DNA of 43,441 nt from Anaerolineales bacterium HSG25 (GTDB taxonomy: Bacteria; Chloroflexota; Anaerolineae; 4572-78; J111): NCBI GenBank assembly GCA_030377865.1, contig JAUCGA010000043.1:1-43441 (forward strand). The letters run 5' to 3'. Of this stretch, positions 1 to 8,319 are shown piece by piece (positions within the stretch are counted from its first letter, which is position 1; every line of letters begins with the position of its first letter). Both the position numbers and the translations under genes were made by a program. Below the pieces are notes generated by a model. It made no database searches. It had not been told where the DNA came from and saw nothing but the letters and a program-made list of their open reading frames with translations.

Positions 1-1
1 C

Positions 2-60
2 AGAGTAGTTCAATCTCCAAGATTGAACTACTCTCATGGTGAACTGCACAAGTTAATTAC
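2..60. repeat. R3 hairpin repeat, copy 1
   Basis: A perfect 14-bp inverted repeat (AGAGTAGTTCAATC at 2-15, its complement at 21-34, 5-nt loop) is followed by CATGGTGAACTGCAC and AAGTTAATTA. The same unit recurs in reverse orientation at 37365-37423 and 38705-38766. A hairpin-only copy lies at 2108-2140. The arm sequence differs between copies but pairing is kept. Confidence 0.8.
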
Positions 61-130
61 TCCCGATTCCATGAATAAAAACTGATTTTAACTACAAATT
101 GTACAGTATAAATTAGTTGAAGGAGTAATT

Positions 131-901
131 TTGTCAGAAATTCAACTGCTTGAAGATTGGATAACCCTAACCGAACCGGCTTCTGCACCTGATGGATGGG
201 AAGTCTCCACCCCACGCGGCACAGAGCCAGAAAACTGGTATGCCGAGCCGTTTACCAAACGAACAGCCTGCAAAACGCCGGGTCAATGCGGCGGGGATTG
301 TGATTGTGGGTGTCCTTATAACACGATGACTGAAACGGAACGACTACCCCGTATCGCTGACCTAGCCAAACTATTTCCAAACGAATGGTTAGCCTTTATC
401 ACCGTTCCTGATGAAGATGCCGATTATGAGCCTGTTCATGGCAAGTTGGTTGCCCACTCACCCAACCCCGACGACTTGTATGACGCGGTTAATAGCGTAC
501 TATGGAATCAGCATGTTTACACTTTTTTTAATGGCGATTATGAGGCTCTGCAAGCCAGTTATGGCGATACTTGGACTGAATCAACCCCCACCCCAACCAA
601 ACGAGTCGCCTCTGGGCCTGCTCAAGCATCGGTTATTGCCGAGGTTTACAAACCATCTGATACCGTATCAGATGATCTACTTGATTTGGCCTACAGTGCC
701 ATCGAACAACTGTATGGCCTACCCAAATTAAATGAGGCCATCCGTCGCCTGCGCCTAACCCGAGTTCGAGCGACCAATCAGAAACACCAGTCCTTAATAA
801 CCATCTGCGACCAAGCACTCGACATGTTAGAAAACTCTCTCCCCCGTGTTGATGAAGTAATTTGGTTGCTTGAAGAATCATTAGCCGAATTAGAGGAATA
901 A
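131..901 (+). CDS. Hypothetical Cys-cluster protein with DUF5678-like segment
   Basis: 256 residues, function not recognised. The start is TTG, chosen because AGGAG lies five bases upstream and no ATG fits. Residues 47-61 hold five cysteines (C47, C53, C57, C59, C61; core CGGDCDCGC), a spacing that could bind a metal or Fe-S cluster, although no known motif matches. Residues about 80-140 (EWLAF, then GKLVAHS and a region ending in FFNGD) resemble the small DUF5678 fold found in many Chloroflexota and cyanobacterial proteins. Residues 175-256 are acidic and predicted helical. There is no signal peptide or TM segment, so it is probably cytoplasmic. It is followed by a repeat and lipA, with no sign of an operon. 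The DUF5678 match is by eye only. Confidence 0.7.
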   Translation: MSEIQLLEDWITLTEPASAPDGWEVSTPRGTEPENWYAEPFTKRTACKTPGQCGGDCDCGCPYNTMTETERLPRIADLAKLFPNEWLAFITVPDEDADYEPVHGKLVAHSPNPDDLYDAVNSVLWNQHVYTFFNGDYEALQASYGDTWTESTPTPTKRVASGPAQASVIAEVYKPSDTVSDDLLDLAYSAIEQLYGLPKLNEAIRRLRLTRVRATNQKHQSLITICDQALDMLENSLPRVDEVIWLLEESLAELEE

Positions 902-911
902 GTAATTTTAT

Positions 912-1086
912 GTGATGGTCAAGATGATGTTGAAAATGGAGTGCAACGGGTTTAGCCGTTGCCAAAAGCAATGACCCCGCGTCGGGCGTTCCGTTCGTAA
1001 GGGTCATTGGAGTGCAACGGGTTTAGCCGTTGCCAAAAGCAATGGCTGAACCCATTGCACTCCAACATCAAGCTGACCACTACAGA
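912..1086. repeat. R2 palindromic repeat, duplicated composite copy
   Basis: The copy runs from GTGATGGTCAAGATGATGTTG to CTGACCACTACAG, with GAGTGCAACGGGTTTAGCCG present twice (near 940 and 1010). Between them lies a small inverted repeat, TGACCCC to GGGTCA (973-1006). Other copies are at 29801-29904, 37116-37222, 39683-39785 and 42758-42959. Its right end is 12 bp from the lipA start, so it occupies the lipA 5' leader. Confidence 0.8.
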
Positions 1087-1098
1087 ATAAGCTATTTT

Positions 1099-2088
1099 AT
1101 GTCCACAACATTTATCCCAACCAATGAGATTAGTATAGAAAGTGACCAAAAAACCGACAATTCATCTCGTCGCGGGCCAAACCAGTATGTACGCTCGTTA
1201 GTGCAAGATAAGAACAACACCGAACGCAAACCGCCTTGGTTAAGAGTTCGCTTACCGACAGGTAATAATTACACCGAGGTCAAACAGTTGATGCGCGGTC
1301 AAAAACTGAACACTGTTTGCGAAGAGGCCATGTGTCCTAATATATGGGAATGTTGGAGTCGTGGTACCGCTACATTTTTGCTAATGGGAGAGATATGCAC
1401 TCGGTCATGTGGGTTTTGCCATATTAAAACAGGTCGCCCGCAAACGCTCGACGAAGATGAACCACGCCGAGTAGCCGAGAGCGTGCTATCCTTAGGGCTA
1501 AAACATTGTGTGCTGACCTCAGTCAACAGAGATGAACTGCCCAATGGCGGCGCGCATATCTTTGCCAACACCATCCGAGAGATTCGCAATCTATTACCGA
1601 CCTGCACCGTCGAGGTACTAATTCCCGACTTTAAGGGAGACCAAGCGGCCTTACAAGAGGTGATGGATGCCAAACCAGAAATCCTGAACCACAACACCGA
1701 AACCGTACCTAGACTTTATCGCACTGTTCGTCCGCAGGCCGATTATCAGCAAACCCTTGAGGTGTTATCTTTAGCCAAAAAATTAGATCCGGGTGCATCG
1801 ACAAAAACTGGAATCATGCTTGGTTTAGGCGAAACCAAAAAAGAGGTCATTGCAGTCATGGAGGATTGGCACAAGCATGATGTCGATATTTTGACCTTGG
1901 GCCAATATCTGCGCCCTTCACCGTTTCACCTACCGATTGACCGATATGCCCACCCCGATGAGTTTCAGGAGTATCATGATTTGGGGAAAAAGATGGGTTT
2001 TAAGTGGGTTGAAAGTGGGCCGTTGGTTCGCAGTAGTTACCATGCCGATGGGCAGGTCGATGCGTTGCAGGTTGTTGGACGCGGGTAA
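1099..2088 (+). CDS. lipA: Lipoyl synthase (radical SAM)
   Basis: LipA inserts two sulfur atoms into octanoyl groups on lipoyl-domain proteins, using SAM and two 4Fe-4S clusters, in the cytoplasm. From ATG 1099 the protein is 329 residues, normal for the family. The auxiliary-cluster cysteines are C74, C79 and C85 ([12 protein letters not shown]). The radical-SAM cysteines are C100, C104 and C107 (CTRSCGFC). The family motifs [13 protein letters not shown] and LNHNTET are present, as is the C-terminal RSSY (311-314) whose serine ligates the auxiliary cluster. An in-frame ATG at 1030 would add 23 residues, but these are translated from the R2 repeat, so 1099 is preferred. There is no good Shine-Dalgarno before 1099. 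No lipB or lplA partner is visible nearby. Family assignment is very secure. Confidence 0.97.
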   Translation: MSTTFIPTNEISIESDQKTDNSSRRGPNQYVRSLVQDKNNTERKPPWLRVRLPTGNNYTEVKQLMRGQKLNTVCEEAMCPNIWECWSRGTATFLLMGEICTRSCGFCHIKTGRPQTLDEDEPRRVAESVLSLGLKHCVLTSVNRDELPNGGAHIFANTIREIRNLLPTCTVEVLIPDFKGDQAALQEVMDAKPEILNHNTETVPRLYRTVRPQADYQQTLEVLSLAKKLDPGASTKTGIMLGLGETKKEVIAVMEDWHKHDVDILTLGQYLRPSPFHLPIDRYAHPDEFQEYHDLGKKMGFKWVESGPLVRSSYHADGQVDALQVVGRG

Positions 2089-2107
2089 ACAACGAGTTAC
2101 GCTCTCC

Positions 2108-2140
2108 AGAGAGGTTCAATCTTAAAGATTGAACCTCTCT
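2108..2140. repeat. R3 hairpin, copy 2
   Basis: AGAGAGGTTCAATC (2108-2121) and its exact complement (2127-2140) enclose TTAAA. Compared with copy 1 the outer arm bases changed on both sides, so pairing is kept. It lies 19 bp after the lipA stop and could act as a weak 3'-end structure, but no U-tract follows. Confidence 0.75.
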
Positions 2141-2657
2141 CATGACCAACTTACATGATGGTAACGGGTGTGTACCCGTTACCCATACTGGGCGGGTAGC
2201 GCGAAGCCTCCTTGAAGGAGGATACACCCGCCAAATACCCGTTGCGATTACATAATCGCAACGATCAGGACATGCAATTTGGGCAAAAATAACAACCTAT
2301 ACTGCGATTAGAATGAGAACAGAACTTTTCAACATGTCATTCCCGCACGCTTTTGGCGGGAATCCACTGTCTGCATACGAATGGATGCCCGATAAAGACA
2401 TTCGGGCATGACATGTGGAAGTGACGGTTTCAAACTAATTTGAGTATAGCAATTCCCACTTTGGGATTTTTTTAGGATACTTTCTTTAAAATCAAGCCGA
2501 ATAGCCCTAATAAATGAAGGTAAATAAGGGTTGTATTCCCGTGAAATTTCCAAAGCGGGAATTGCTGATTTGAGTATAGAATTGAAGATCACTTAATCCC
2601 GATTCCTAAATTCTTACAAAAGAACGTATTGTTCCAAACAACTGGAATATACAGCTT

Positions 2658-2696
2658 AAAGGCCGTATTGTCATATCAATGAAATACGGCCTTTTT
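2658..2696 (+). terminator. Rho-independent terminator without an adjacent gene
   Basis: AAAGGCCGTAT (2658-2668) pairs with ATACGGCCTTT (2684-2694) and runs into TTTTTT. It is a strong stem with a T-tract on the plus strand. The nearest upstream gene, lipA, ends 570 bp earlier. It sits just before the promoter of the next gene, so it may insulate that gene from read-through or end an unannotated short RNA. Confidence 0.7.
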
Positions 2697-2708
2697 TCAT
2701 GGGGCACG

Positions 2709-2737
2709 TTGGAGGAATAAATAAAGAACGGTATAAT
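2709..2737 (+). promoter_or_regulatory. Sigma-70-like promoter for the synthetase/DAC fusion
   Basis: TTGGAG (2709-2714), a 17-bp spacer and a perfect TATAAT (2732-2737). The gene start is 35 bp further on, and GAGG (2761-2764) is placed 8 bp before the ATG. No c-di-AMP riboswitch signature was seen between terminator and start. Confidence 0.7.
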
Positions 2738-2772
2738 TCAGTAATCAATAACTTTTTAACGAGGACATTGCC

Positions 2773-5643
2773 ATGACAGCCCACCCTTGGCACACTCTAA
2801 ACCAAGCTCTTATTGCGACTTTAAATGAACACGCGGGTCGAATCTGTATTCGAGCCAAATTATACCAACGCTACCAGAATATCTCCTATCGTTGGTTTGC
2901 CGCGCTTACCTTCAAACTGGTTAAGTACTTTCATCAACATGGTATTAAGGATGGTCAACGAGTAGCCCTCGCCACCGAAAACTGTATTGAGTGGCTGGCC
3001 GTTTACATCGCCACCATACTAGCTGGCGGTGTGATTGTGCCCATTCGTACCAGCCTTCCACCCAAAACCTTGCTGATGATTTTGGCCGATTCTGGCTGTT
3101 CTATCGCCGTGTTAGAGGCCACCGACCATATTGAAGCGGTCTCGGCCACGTTTGGTTCAGACTCATCAAGCCATTCAATCAGCCTACCCCACCTTAAGCA
3201 GGTGTTGACTCTCAACCATAAAAATGTTAGCTCTCCTCTCCTATCCCTACAATCTATCTTGACCGAAGCGGCTCCCGCCACAGCCGAGGAGCAGAGCCAC
3301 CTTGCCCAACAAGCCGAGGCTACACCTCCCGACCAAATTGCCGCCCTCCATTATCGAGCCGGTTCTGATGGGCATCATCGTGGCGCAATTTTTAGCCAAA
3401 AACAACTCATGCTGACTCAACAATATATCGCCACTTGGTTCACCTTTGAGGAGGATGATGTCGGCTTTACCATTGTTTCTTGGAGTGAATTTTACAGCCT
3501 AGAGGTCTCCCTCCACTATTTTTTGTCTGGCATTACCAACGTGTTAGCCGACAGCTACGAGACTGTAACCGCCGATATGCGCCAGACTAGCCCCACGATT
3601 ATGCTGGCGACCCCGCTTAACTATCAAAATTTTTACGCCGGATACAGCAGTTGGGTCATCGACAAACCGAAATCGACGCAGGTAGTTTTCCGATGGGCCT
3701 TAGCCAAAGGCAAAGAGTATCAGCAAGCCGGAGCCAGTGCCTCGGCTCAACTGCGTCAAGAGTATGACCGAGCCGATTTGACCTTTTTCAGTAACATTCG
3801 AGGTGGGTTAGGAGGAAGAATTCGCAAATTTTACTCGACGGGGGCGGTTTTGTCCCATGACATTAGTGAATTTTTTGCTATTGCCGGATTGCCAATCACA
3901 AAATTATACAGTCTTAACGAGGGAGGTGGTTTTCCGGCGATTAATTATCAGGGGGCTAAGCCAGTAGGGGCTTATGGAAAAATCGCTCCCAATTTTGAGA
4001 TGCAACTAGCCAACGACCACGAAATTATGGTACGAAGCGACACCATGCCCCGTCGATATTGGCAATCCACTTCTGAAACGGATTATCCCATAAGTGATGA
4101 TGGTTGGCTCTACAGCGGTGACATTGGCTTTTTAGATGATGAGGAATATATTTATCTTACTGGTGTAAAACCCCATCTGCTGGTATTAGCTAACGGCTAC
4201 CGCATTTTACCGACGTTGATCGAACAGACGATTGCCCAATCGCCGTTTATCGTGCAAGCCGCAGTGGTTGGGGATGGAAAGGCTTATTTGTCGGCCATGT
4301 TGGTTTTAGATATCATGGCTATTGCCGACCATTTACAGGTCGAGGTTGAGCAGATTCGAGGTGCAGACCATCCGCAATTAAAGGAACAGGTTGAGAAGAT
4401 TATCGGCACGGCTAATCAAGCTCTTGACCATTGGGAGCAGATTCGGGAATATAGCCTGCTCGACCAGCAGTTAAGCGCGACCAGCGGCGAGTTAACTCCG
4501 TCGATGAAAATCAGTCGGCATGTGGTGGCGGCTCGATATTCTGACACTATCGCGGCCATGTATCCAGTAGAGATACAACTTGAGGCTAAACATGTCGAGC
4601 AGGTCTTTATTGAGCCGGAGCGACTCCGTTATCTCCTCGAAAAAGAGAGTATTTTAGACGCATGGATGAAAGATGCCGGAATCGAATTCCTGTTTCAGTT
4701 GGCTCGCCAAAAACAGATTGATGCCCCTTCAATGGTGCATATCTCCGATACCGCGGCCAGCATCGCCCAGATGGAACATGAGGAGAAGCCTCTCTCCACC
4801 GCGCTTATCGTCGGCGACCCCGCACGGATTGCACGGATACTGCCACCAAGTCAGGTGCAGTTATTAACCCACGATAACATCCGCCGCATGCGAAAGATCA
4901 TCGTTACCTTAGCTAAATTGGTCGATGGGTTTGTGTTGGGGTACTTAATTGATAAACATGGGTACGTGCGTGGAATTCAACAGTTGGAGGTTGACTTGCC
5001 GCTTGAAGATAATGGCAATTTTTTACTTGGTCCTCAATTTCGGCGACATGCCGCCATCTCAAAACTATGTGATGCGATTGTATTTTTTGTCCCTGCCGGA
5101 GGGCGACAGGTACGTATATTTGCCGAGGGTCAGTTGGTTGGTCGGTACGCCAATGGCGATTGGTCGCCTGAAAACACCAGACATGTCGATGATGTGATCA
5201 TCTATTTGGCAAACGAACGGGCTTACGATATTGGTCTCATGCGTCGTATTTTACGCTGTGCCTTCCGCATGTCAGAAGAGAATTTGGGAGCTATATTTTT
5301 GGTTGGCGATGCAGATACAATCCTCAAAAATTCTGATAACTCTGAGATTAACTCCTTCGCCACCATTGTTAACAATCAGCTTAGCCAACTCTCAGACCAA
5401 GAACTGATTAATTTCGCCAAACAAGATGGAGCCACAGTCATTGACCACCGAGGCGAATTTCGAGGTTGCATGGTACTTTTACGTCCCGATGCCGAAACAC
5501 GTGCTGAAATCGGCCCCGACAAAGGAGCGCGTCACAGTAGTGCCGCTAAAATGAGTGCCGAAACCGAATGTCTGGCTATTACAGTTTCGCAAGACGGACC
5601 GATTACGTTGTATGACCGTGGTAATAAAATTCTATCTTTATGA
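2773..5643 (+). CDS. Degenerate acyl-CoA-synthetase-like domain fused to a diadenylate-cyclase-like (DisA_N/DAC) domain
   Basis: 956 residues. Residues 1-600 follow the ANL (AMP-binding, long-chain acyl-CoA synthetase) fold, but key motifs are eroded. The P-loop normally reading TSGTTGxPKG is YRAGSDGHHRG (194-204) and lacks its lysine. The A5 region is LNEGGG (381-386). SGD (448-450) remains, the usual GRKK is GVKPH (464-468), and a C-terminal lysine survives (K579 in SMKIS). Residues about 675-956 resemble a diadenylate cyclase: DGA (885-887), then GARHS (918-922) where CdaA/DisA have GTRHR, then AETECLAITVSQDG with an acidic residue (D941) at the metal-ligand position. The third nucleotide-contact residue R is S here. 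The protein may be a nucleotide sensor or an altered cyclase rather than a standard c-di-AMP synthase. No TM segment. It has its own promoter. Confidence 0.85.
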   Translation: MTAHPWHTLNQALIATLNEHAGRICIRAKLYQRYQNISYRWFAALTFKLVKYFHQHGIKDGQRVALATENCIEWLAVYIATILAGGVIVPIRTSLPPKTLLMILADSGCSIAVLEATDHIEAVSATFGSDSSSHSISLPHLKQVLTLNHKNVSSPLLSLQSILTEAAPATAEEQSHLAQQAEATPPDQIAALHYRAGSDGHHRGAIFSQKQLMLTQQYIATWFTFEEDDVGFTIVSWSEFYSLEVSLHYFLSGITNVLADSYETVTADMRQTSPTIMLATPLNYQNFYAGYSSWVIDKPKSTQVVFRWALAKGKEYQQAGASASAQLRQEYDRADLTFFSNIRGGLGGRIRKFYSTGAVLSHDISEFFAIAGLPITKLYSLNEGGGFPAINYQGAKPVGAYGKIAPNFEMQLANDHEIMVRSDTMPRRYWQSTSETDYPISDDGWLYSGDIGFLDDEEYIYLTGVKPHLLVLANGYRILPTLIEQTIAQSPFIVQAAVVGDGKAYLSAMLVLDIMAIADHLQVEVEQIRGADHPQLKEQVEKIIGTANQALDHWEQIREYSLLDQQLSATSGELTPSMKISRHVVAARYSDTIAAMYPVEIQLEAKHVEQVFIEPERLRYLLEKESILDAWMKDAGIEFLFQLARQKQIDAPSMVHISDTAASIAQMEHEEKPLSTALIVGDPARIARILPPSQVQLLTHDNIRRMRKIIVTLAKLVDGFVLGYLIDKHGYVRGIQQLEVDLPLEDNGNFLLGPQFRRHAAISKLCDAIVFFVPAGGRQVRIFAEGQLVGRYANGDWSPENTRHVDDVIIYLANERAYDIGLMRRILRCAFRMSEENLGAIFLVGDADTILKNSDNSEINSFATIVNNQLSQLSDQELINFAKQDGATVIDHRGEFRGCMVLLRPDAETRAEIGPDKGARHSSAAKMSAETECLAITVSQDGPITLYDRGNKILSL

Positions 5644-6022
5644 ATACTGTGGCTTTCAACATCATCTTGACCACTAAGCAATTTTCAGTAGTTTTCAGAA
5701 CTAACGTGTTAAAAAATAGAGGCATAAGGAGGTCACGTTTTTAACGTGACTATCCCAATCAACGCATACGTCACGCTACAAGCGTGACCTACATAGAAAG
5801 TGACAACTTAGAATTGAAAATTGCTTCATTTCTAAGTTGTCACTTTTCCCGGAGTGCAAGAATTCCATTCTTGCTGTCAAAATACAATTTTGACACTCCT
5901 TTGTACTCGAATCCTTATTCCTGAACAAGTTTAATGTTCATTCCTACAGATTCATAGTTTTGGTTAAAAAAAGAGACGGCACAGTTCCAACAAGTCCAAC
6001 GATAAAAAACGAGGTAATCAGC
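5644..6022. other. Gene-free spacer with nested inverted repeats
   Basis: 379 bp, no gene. It holds a TTTTCAGAACTAAC motif (about 5692, shared with 23697 and 26271), GTCACGTT-TTT-AACGTGAC and GTCACGCT-ACA-AGCGTGAC hairpins (about 5726-5788), a 16-bp inverted repeat AAAGTGACAACTTAGA (5797-5812) with its complement (5831-5846), then GGAGTGCAAGAATTCC and TGTCAAAATACAATTTTGACA hairpins and an R9-like end (ATTCCTGAACAAG, about 5918). The leuD start follows. Confidence 0.7.
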
Positions 6023-6568
6023 ATGATAATAGAAAACACGATTCAAGGTCACGTCTGGAAATACGGGGACGGGGTCAATACCGATGTGATTTTTCCGGGT
6101 AAATACACCTACACTATCAGCGACTCGGCGCAGATGGCTCAATACGCTCTTGAGGATTTAGACCCTACTTTCGCCAGTAACGTTCAGGCTGGTGATGTGA
6201 TTGTGGCTGGTAAAAATTGGGGGAACGGCTCCAGCAGAGAGCAGGCGGTTACCTGCCTCAAACAAGCCGGAGTTGGAGCTGTGATTGCCGTCTCTTTTGC
6301 CCGTATTTGGTACCGAAATGCCATCAATAATGGTCTGTTGGCTATCACCTGCCCCGAAGCGGTCGCGGCTCTAAACAAAGGAGATACAGTCCGTATTGAC
6401 CTGACTCAAAATCTGATTTTGGTCAACGATCAGCAGATTCCATTTCCACCATTGGCCGAATCAGTGCAAGATATCATCACCGCCGGGGGGTTGATCCCTC
6501 ATTTGAAACAGGAAGTAAGAAGGCTCTCTGGTAGATTCCGTGCAACTCAAAATTGCATCTTGAATTAG
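6023..6568 (+). CDS. leuD: 3-isopropylmalate dehydratase-type small subunit (aconitase swivel domain)
   Basis: 181 residues from ATG 6023, with GAGG at 6011-6014. The swivelling small subunit works with a 4Fe-4S LeuC-type large subunit to isomerise 2- to 3-isopropylmalate; related pairs act on homoaconitate or dimethylmalate. Family motifs: GDGVNTDVIFPGKY near the start, EDLDPTFA, AGKNWGNGSSREQA (the usual GCGSSRE is GNGSSRE), FARIWYRNAINNGL and AGGLIPH. The specificity loop after GKY reads TYTIS, not the textbook LeuD sequence, so the exact substrate is uncertain. No large subunit lies in the window. The normal fold ends near residue 166. The last 15 or so residues and the TAG stop come from a 47-bp interspersed repeat (6526-6572) whose reverse-complement copy at 30597-30643 differs at two positions. 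Confidence 0.88.
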   Translation: MIIENTIQGHVWKYGDGVNTDVIFPGKYTYTISDSAQMAQYALEDLDPTFASNVQAGDVIVAGKNWGNGSSREQAVTCLKQAGVGAVIAVSFARIWYRNAINNGLLAITCPEAVAALNKGDTVRIDLTQNLILVNDQQIPFPPLAESVQDIITAGGLIPHLKQEVRRLSGRFRATQNCILN

Positions 6569-6589
6569 ATACTTAAATGGGGCCTGTTT

Positions 6590-7669
6590 TTAATTTCCTA
6601 ATCCACCACCACCGCCATTACTGCCATCATCACTGGCTCCACCAATGGTAAAACGGCGTATTTCAGAAGTGGCTAATACATCTTGACCGTTATAATCGGG
6701 TTTGATGCGAACGAGAATAACGTCCCATTCAAAATCTCCGGTAGTGGCTCCTTCGGTACCGGCTAGAGCCTCAAAATTACCGATGGTAAAGCTATATCTC
6801 CCCCGATTACAGGTAAGTTGCTCTTGTTTTTTCGCATCCATAGCCCCAGCTGGTGCTAATCCTGATTTCCAAATTCGGAGTTCAAAACCATAGTCCAGTG
6901 GAATATTCTCGCAGTCGTTGCCATATTGCCATTGATATGGGCTGGCAGAACTGCCGGTGGGTGGACTGGTCAGGTGGATGACTGAACTGACGACCATGAC
7001 GGTTGGGGTATGTGTTGGGAGGGGGGTAACGGTTGGCTCTTTGGACTCCGGTGTTGCGGTTGGAGGAGCTGGGGTATTCGTTGGCTCTAGCGTTGCGGTT
7101 GGCTCTGGCGTTGCGGTCGGAGGGATTGGGGTATTCGTTGGTTCGGGTGTTGCGGTTGGCTCTGGCGTTGCGGTCGGAGGGATTGGGGTATTCGTTGGTT
7201 CGGGTGTTGCAGTTGGCTCTGGCGTTGAGGTCGGAGGGATTGGGGTATTCGTTGGTTCGGGTGTTGCGGTCGGCTCTGGCGTTGAGGTCGGGGGAATTGC
7301 CGTGGCGGTCGGTTCTGGAGCCATTATTGCTATGTCAATTGATTTTGAGATTTTTCCTTCTTCATCAAGGACAACCCTCAGTTTATCACCCCCAGGTTTT
7401 GCGGGAGCTTGATAGGTGACAATCGCACCATCTCCTGAAATTACACCGTTTTCTGCATACCACCGAAACTCAATATCGAGGTCACTTTTTTCACCCCAAA
7501 CAAAATCAACTTCCACAGTCATTGTCTCAGCGATATTGATCTCCCTTTTATCGGGTTTAAGCTCCTTAATTTGTAGCTTTTGTTCTGAGCTACAGCCTAC
7601 GAGGGTTAGTGAAACGATCCCAATAACAATGAGGGGCAATAATTTTTTAACGAATAACCTTAGACGCAT
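6590..7669 (-). CDS. Lipoprotein with Ig-like domain, Thr-Pro-rich repeat linker and C-terminal domain
   Basis: 359 residues from ATG 7669. An in-frame start ten codons earlier would overlap the upstream gene and is less likely. The lipobox is LTLVGC (Cys26), so the mature protein is probably anchored on the outer face of the membrane. Residues about 30-105 look like an Ig-like domain that continues into FRWYAENGVISGDG. A low-complexity stalk follows, with a 19-residue repeat (PIPPTSTPEPTATPEPTNT). The C-terminal domain of about 130 residues (DYGFELRIWKSG, FEWDVILVRI) ends in a Gly-rich tail. Its ATG follows the stop of the upstream gene by one base and AGGAG lies in that gene's last codons, so the two are translationally coupled. 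Function unknown. Confidence 0.85.
   Translation of the reverse strand: MRLRLFVKKLLPLIVIGIVSLTLVGCSSEQKLQIKELKPDKREINIAETMTVEVDFVWGEKSDLDIEFRWYAENGVISGDGAIVTYQAPAKPGGDKLRVVLDEEGKISKSIDIAIMAPEPTATAIPPTSTPEPTATPEPTNTPIPPTSTPEPTATPEPTNTPIPPTATPEPTATPEPTNTPIPPTATPEPTATLEPTNTPAPPTATPESKEPTVTPLPTHTPTVMVVSSVIHLTSPPTGSSASPYQWQYGNDCENIPLDYGFELRIWKSGLAPAGAMDAKKQEQLTCNRGRYSFTIGNFEALAGTEGATTGDFEWDVILVRIKPDYNGQDVLATSEIRRFTIGGASDDGSNGGGGGLGN
7035..7320 (-). repeat. 57-bp coding minisatellite in the lipoprotein linker
   Basis: About four tandem copies of a 57-bp unit encode the 19-residue Pro/Thr/Glu stalk. The copies differ at only a few positions, for example Thr/Ser/Ala after PPT. Such repeats can change copy number by slippage and so change stalk length. 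The opposite strand is open too, but only as a shadow of the repeat. Confidence 0.8.
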
Positions 7670-7670
7670 C

Positions 7671-8228
7671 TTATGGAGTCTCCTTTGGCTGAATATCAAA
7701 TGTCATGACAATATTAGGAATTGGCTTGAAACTGGTATTATCATTTCCGGTAAAAAAAACACCCAGTTTTAGTTTGTTTTTGTCGGCTGGAGGGATAAAA
7801 TGTGCTTGACATGACGTTGTGTCTGCCATCTCCTTACCCGGAATTGACCAGCGACAATGAAGGGAGTCCATCGTGTAGGTTTTGCCTTGTTCGTCAATTG
7901 CTTCTATTACCTTTAGCAGGACTGTCTTGTTGGCAGGTAACGATGGTATGTTTTCAATCGTTATTTTGCCACTTTCTACCTGACCGTCGATCTGTTGTTG
8001 GGGGTCGGAACAAGGATCGACACAGATTTGGAAACGGGTTATGGCTGGAACTTCAAAATTATCTGTCCGCAGATTATTGATAGGGGTCTCAAAAAAAATT
8101 AATAGTACCCCCACGATAACTGTACCAACGATAAAATTAAAGGTGTTTCCACCGAATAGTTCTTCAAGTTTTTTGTACCAACCTTGGTTGGTTTCCTCAA
8201 CATTATCTTCGGGCGTTTCATTACTCAT
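7671..8228 (-). CDS. Single-pass membrane protein of unknown function
   Basis: 185 residues. An acidic N-terminus of about 30 residues is followed by one TM segment at 31-47 (FIVGTVIVGVLLIFF), then an extracytoplasmic region of about 135 residues with a predicted beta-rich pattern (ITIENIPSLPANKTVLLKVIEA) and four cysteines (FQICVDPC, LHCRW, TSCQAH) that may form disulfides. The orientation is inferred as N-in. Its stop is one base before the start of the lipoprotein gene, so the two are cotranscribed and probably work together at the cell surface. No family was recognised. The ribosome-binding site is weak. Confidence 0.75.
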   Translation of the reverse strand: MSNETPEDNVEETNQGWYKKLEELFGGNTFNFIVGTVIVGVLLIFFETPINNLRTDNFEVPAITRFQICVDPCSDPQQQIDGQVESGKITIENIPSLPANKTVLLKVIEAIDEQGKTYTMDSLHCRWSIPGKEMADTTSCQAHFIPPADKNKLKLGVFFTGNDNTSFKPIPNIVMTFDIQPKETP

Positions 8229-8319
8229 AGGTTAATTCATGTAAGAGTGAGTGCAAAGCTTGCTTTGTTTTGTAGACAGGGCAACAAAGTAAAGCAAGTT
8301 TTGCACGCCTGTTTTTGCA

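Larger units (their letters stand above)
2089..2772. other. Gene-free spacer packed with palindromic repeats
   Basis: 684 bp with no believable gene. In order: an R3 hairpin (2108-2140); a palindrome around GGTAACGGGT / ACCCGTTACC (about 2159-2182); the R5 palindrome GTTGCGATTA-CA-TAATCGCAAC (2241-2262), also at 26337-26358 and 35264-35285; a repeat built on CATGTCATTCCCGC and ATGCCCG...CGGGCAT (about 2333-2413), partly shared with 26387-26420; a larger inverted structure from TTTGAGTATAGCAATTCCC (about 2440) to GGGAATTGCTGATTTGAGT (about 2575); then a terminator and a promoter, listed separately. Confidence 0.75.

Noticed and set aside
2329..2592. 87-codon minus-strand ORF
   Set aside because: It lies in palindromic repeats partly shared with 26387-26420, with no ribosome site.
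2400..2772. c-di-AMP riboswitch upstream of the DAC-like gene
   Set aside because: No ydaO-type conserved blocks were found; the region is an inverted repeat and a plain terminator.
6957..7419. Two long plus-strand frames with Val-Gly and Leu-Ala repeats
   Set aside because: They are antisense translations of the Pro-Thr stalk minisatellite in the minus-strand lipoprotein, which has a signal peptide, lipobox and coupled start.
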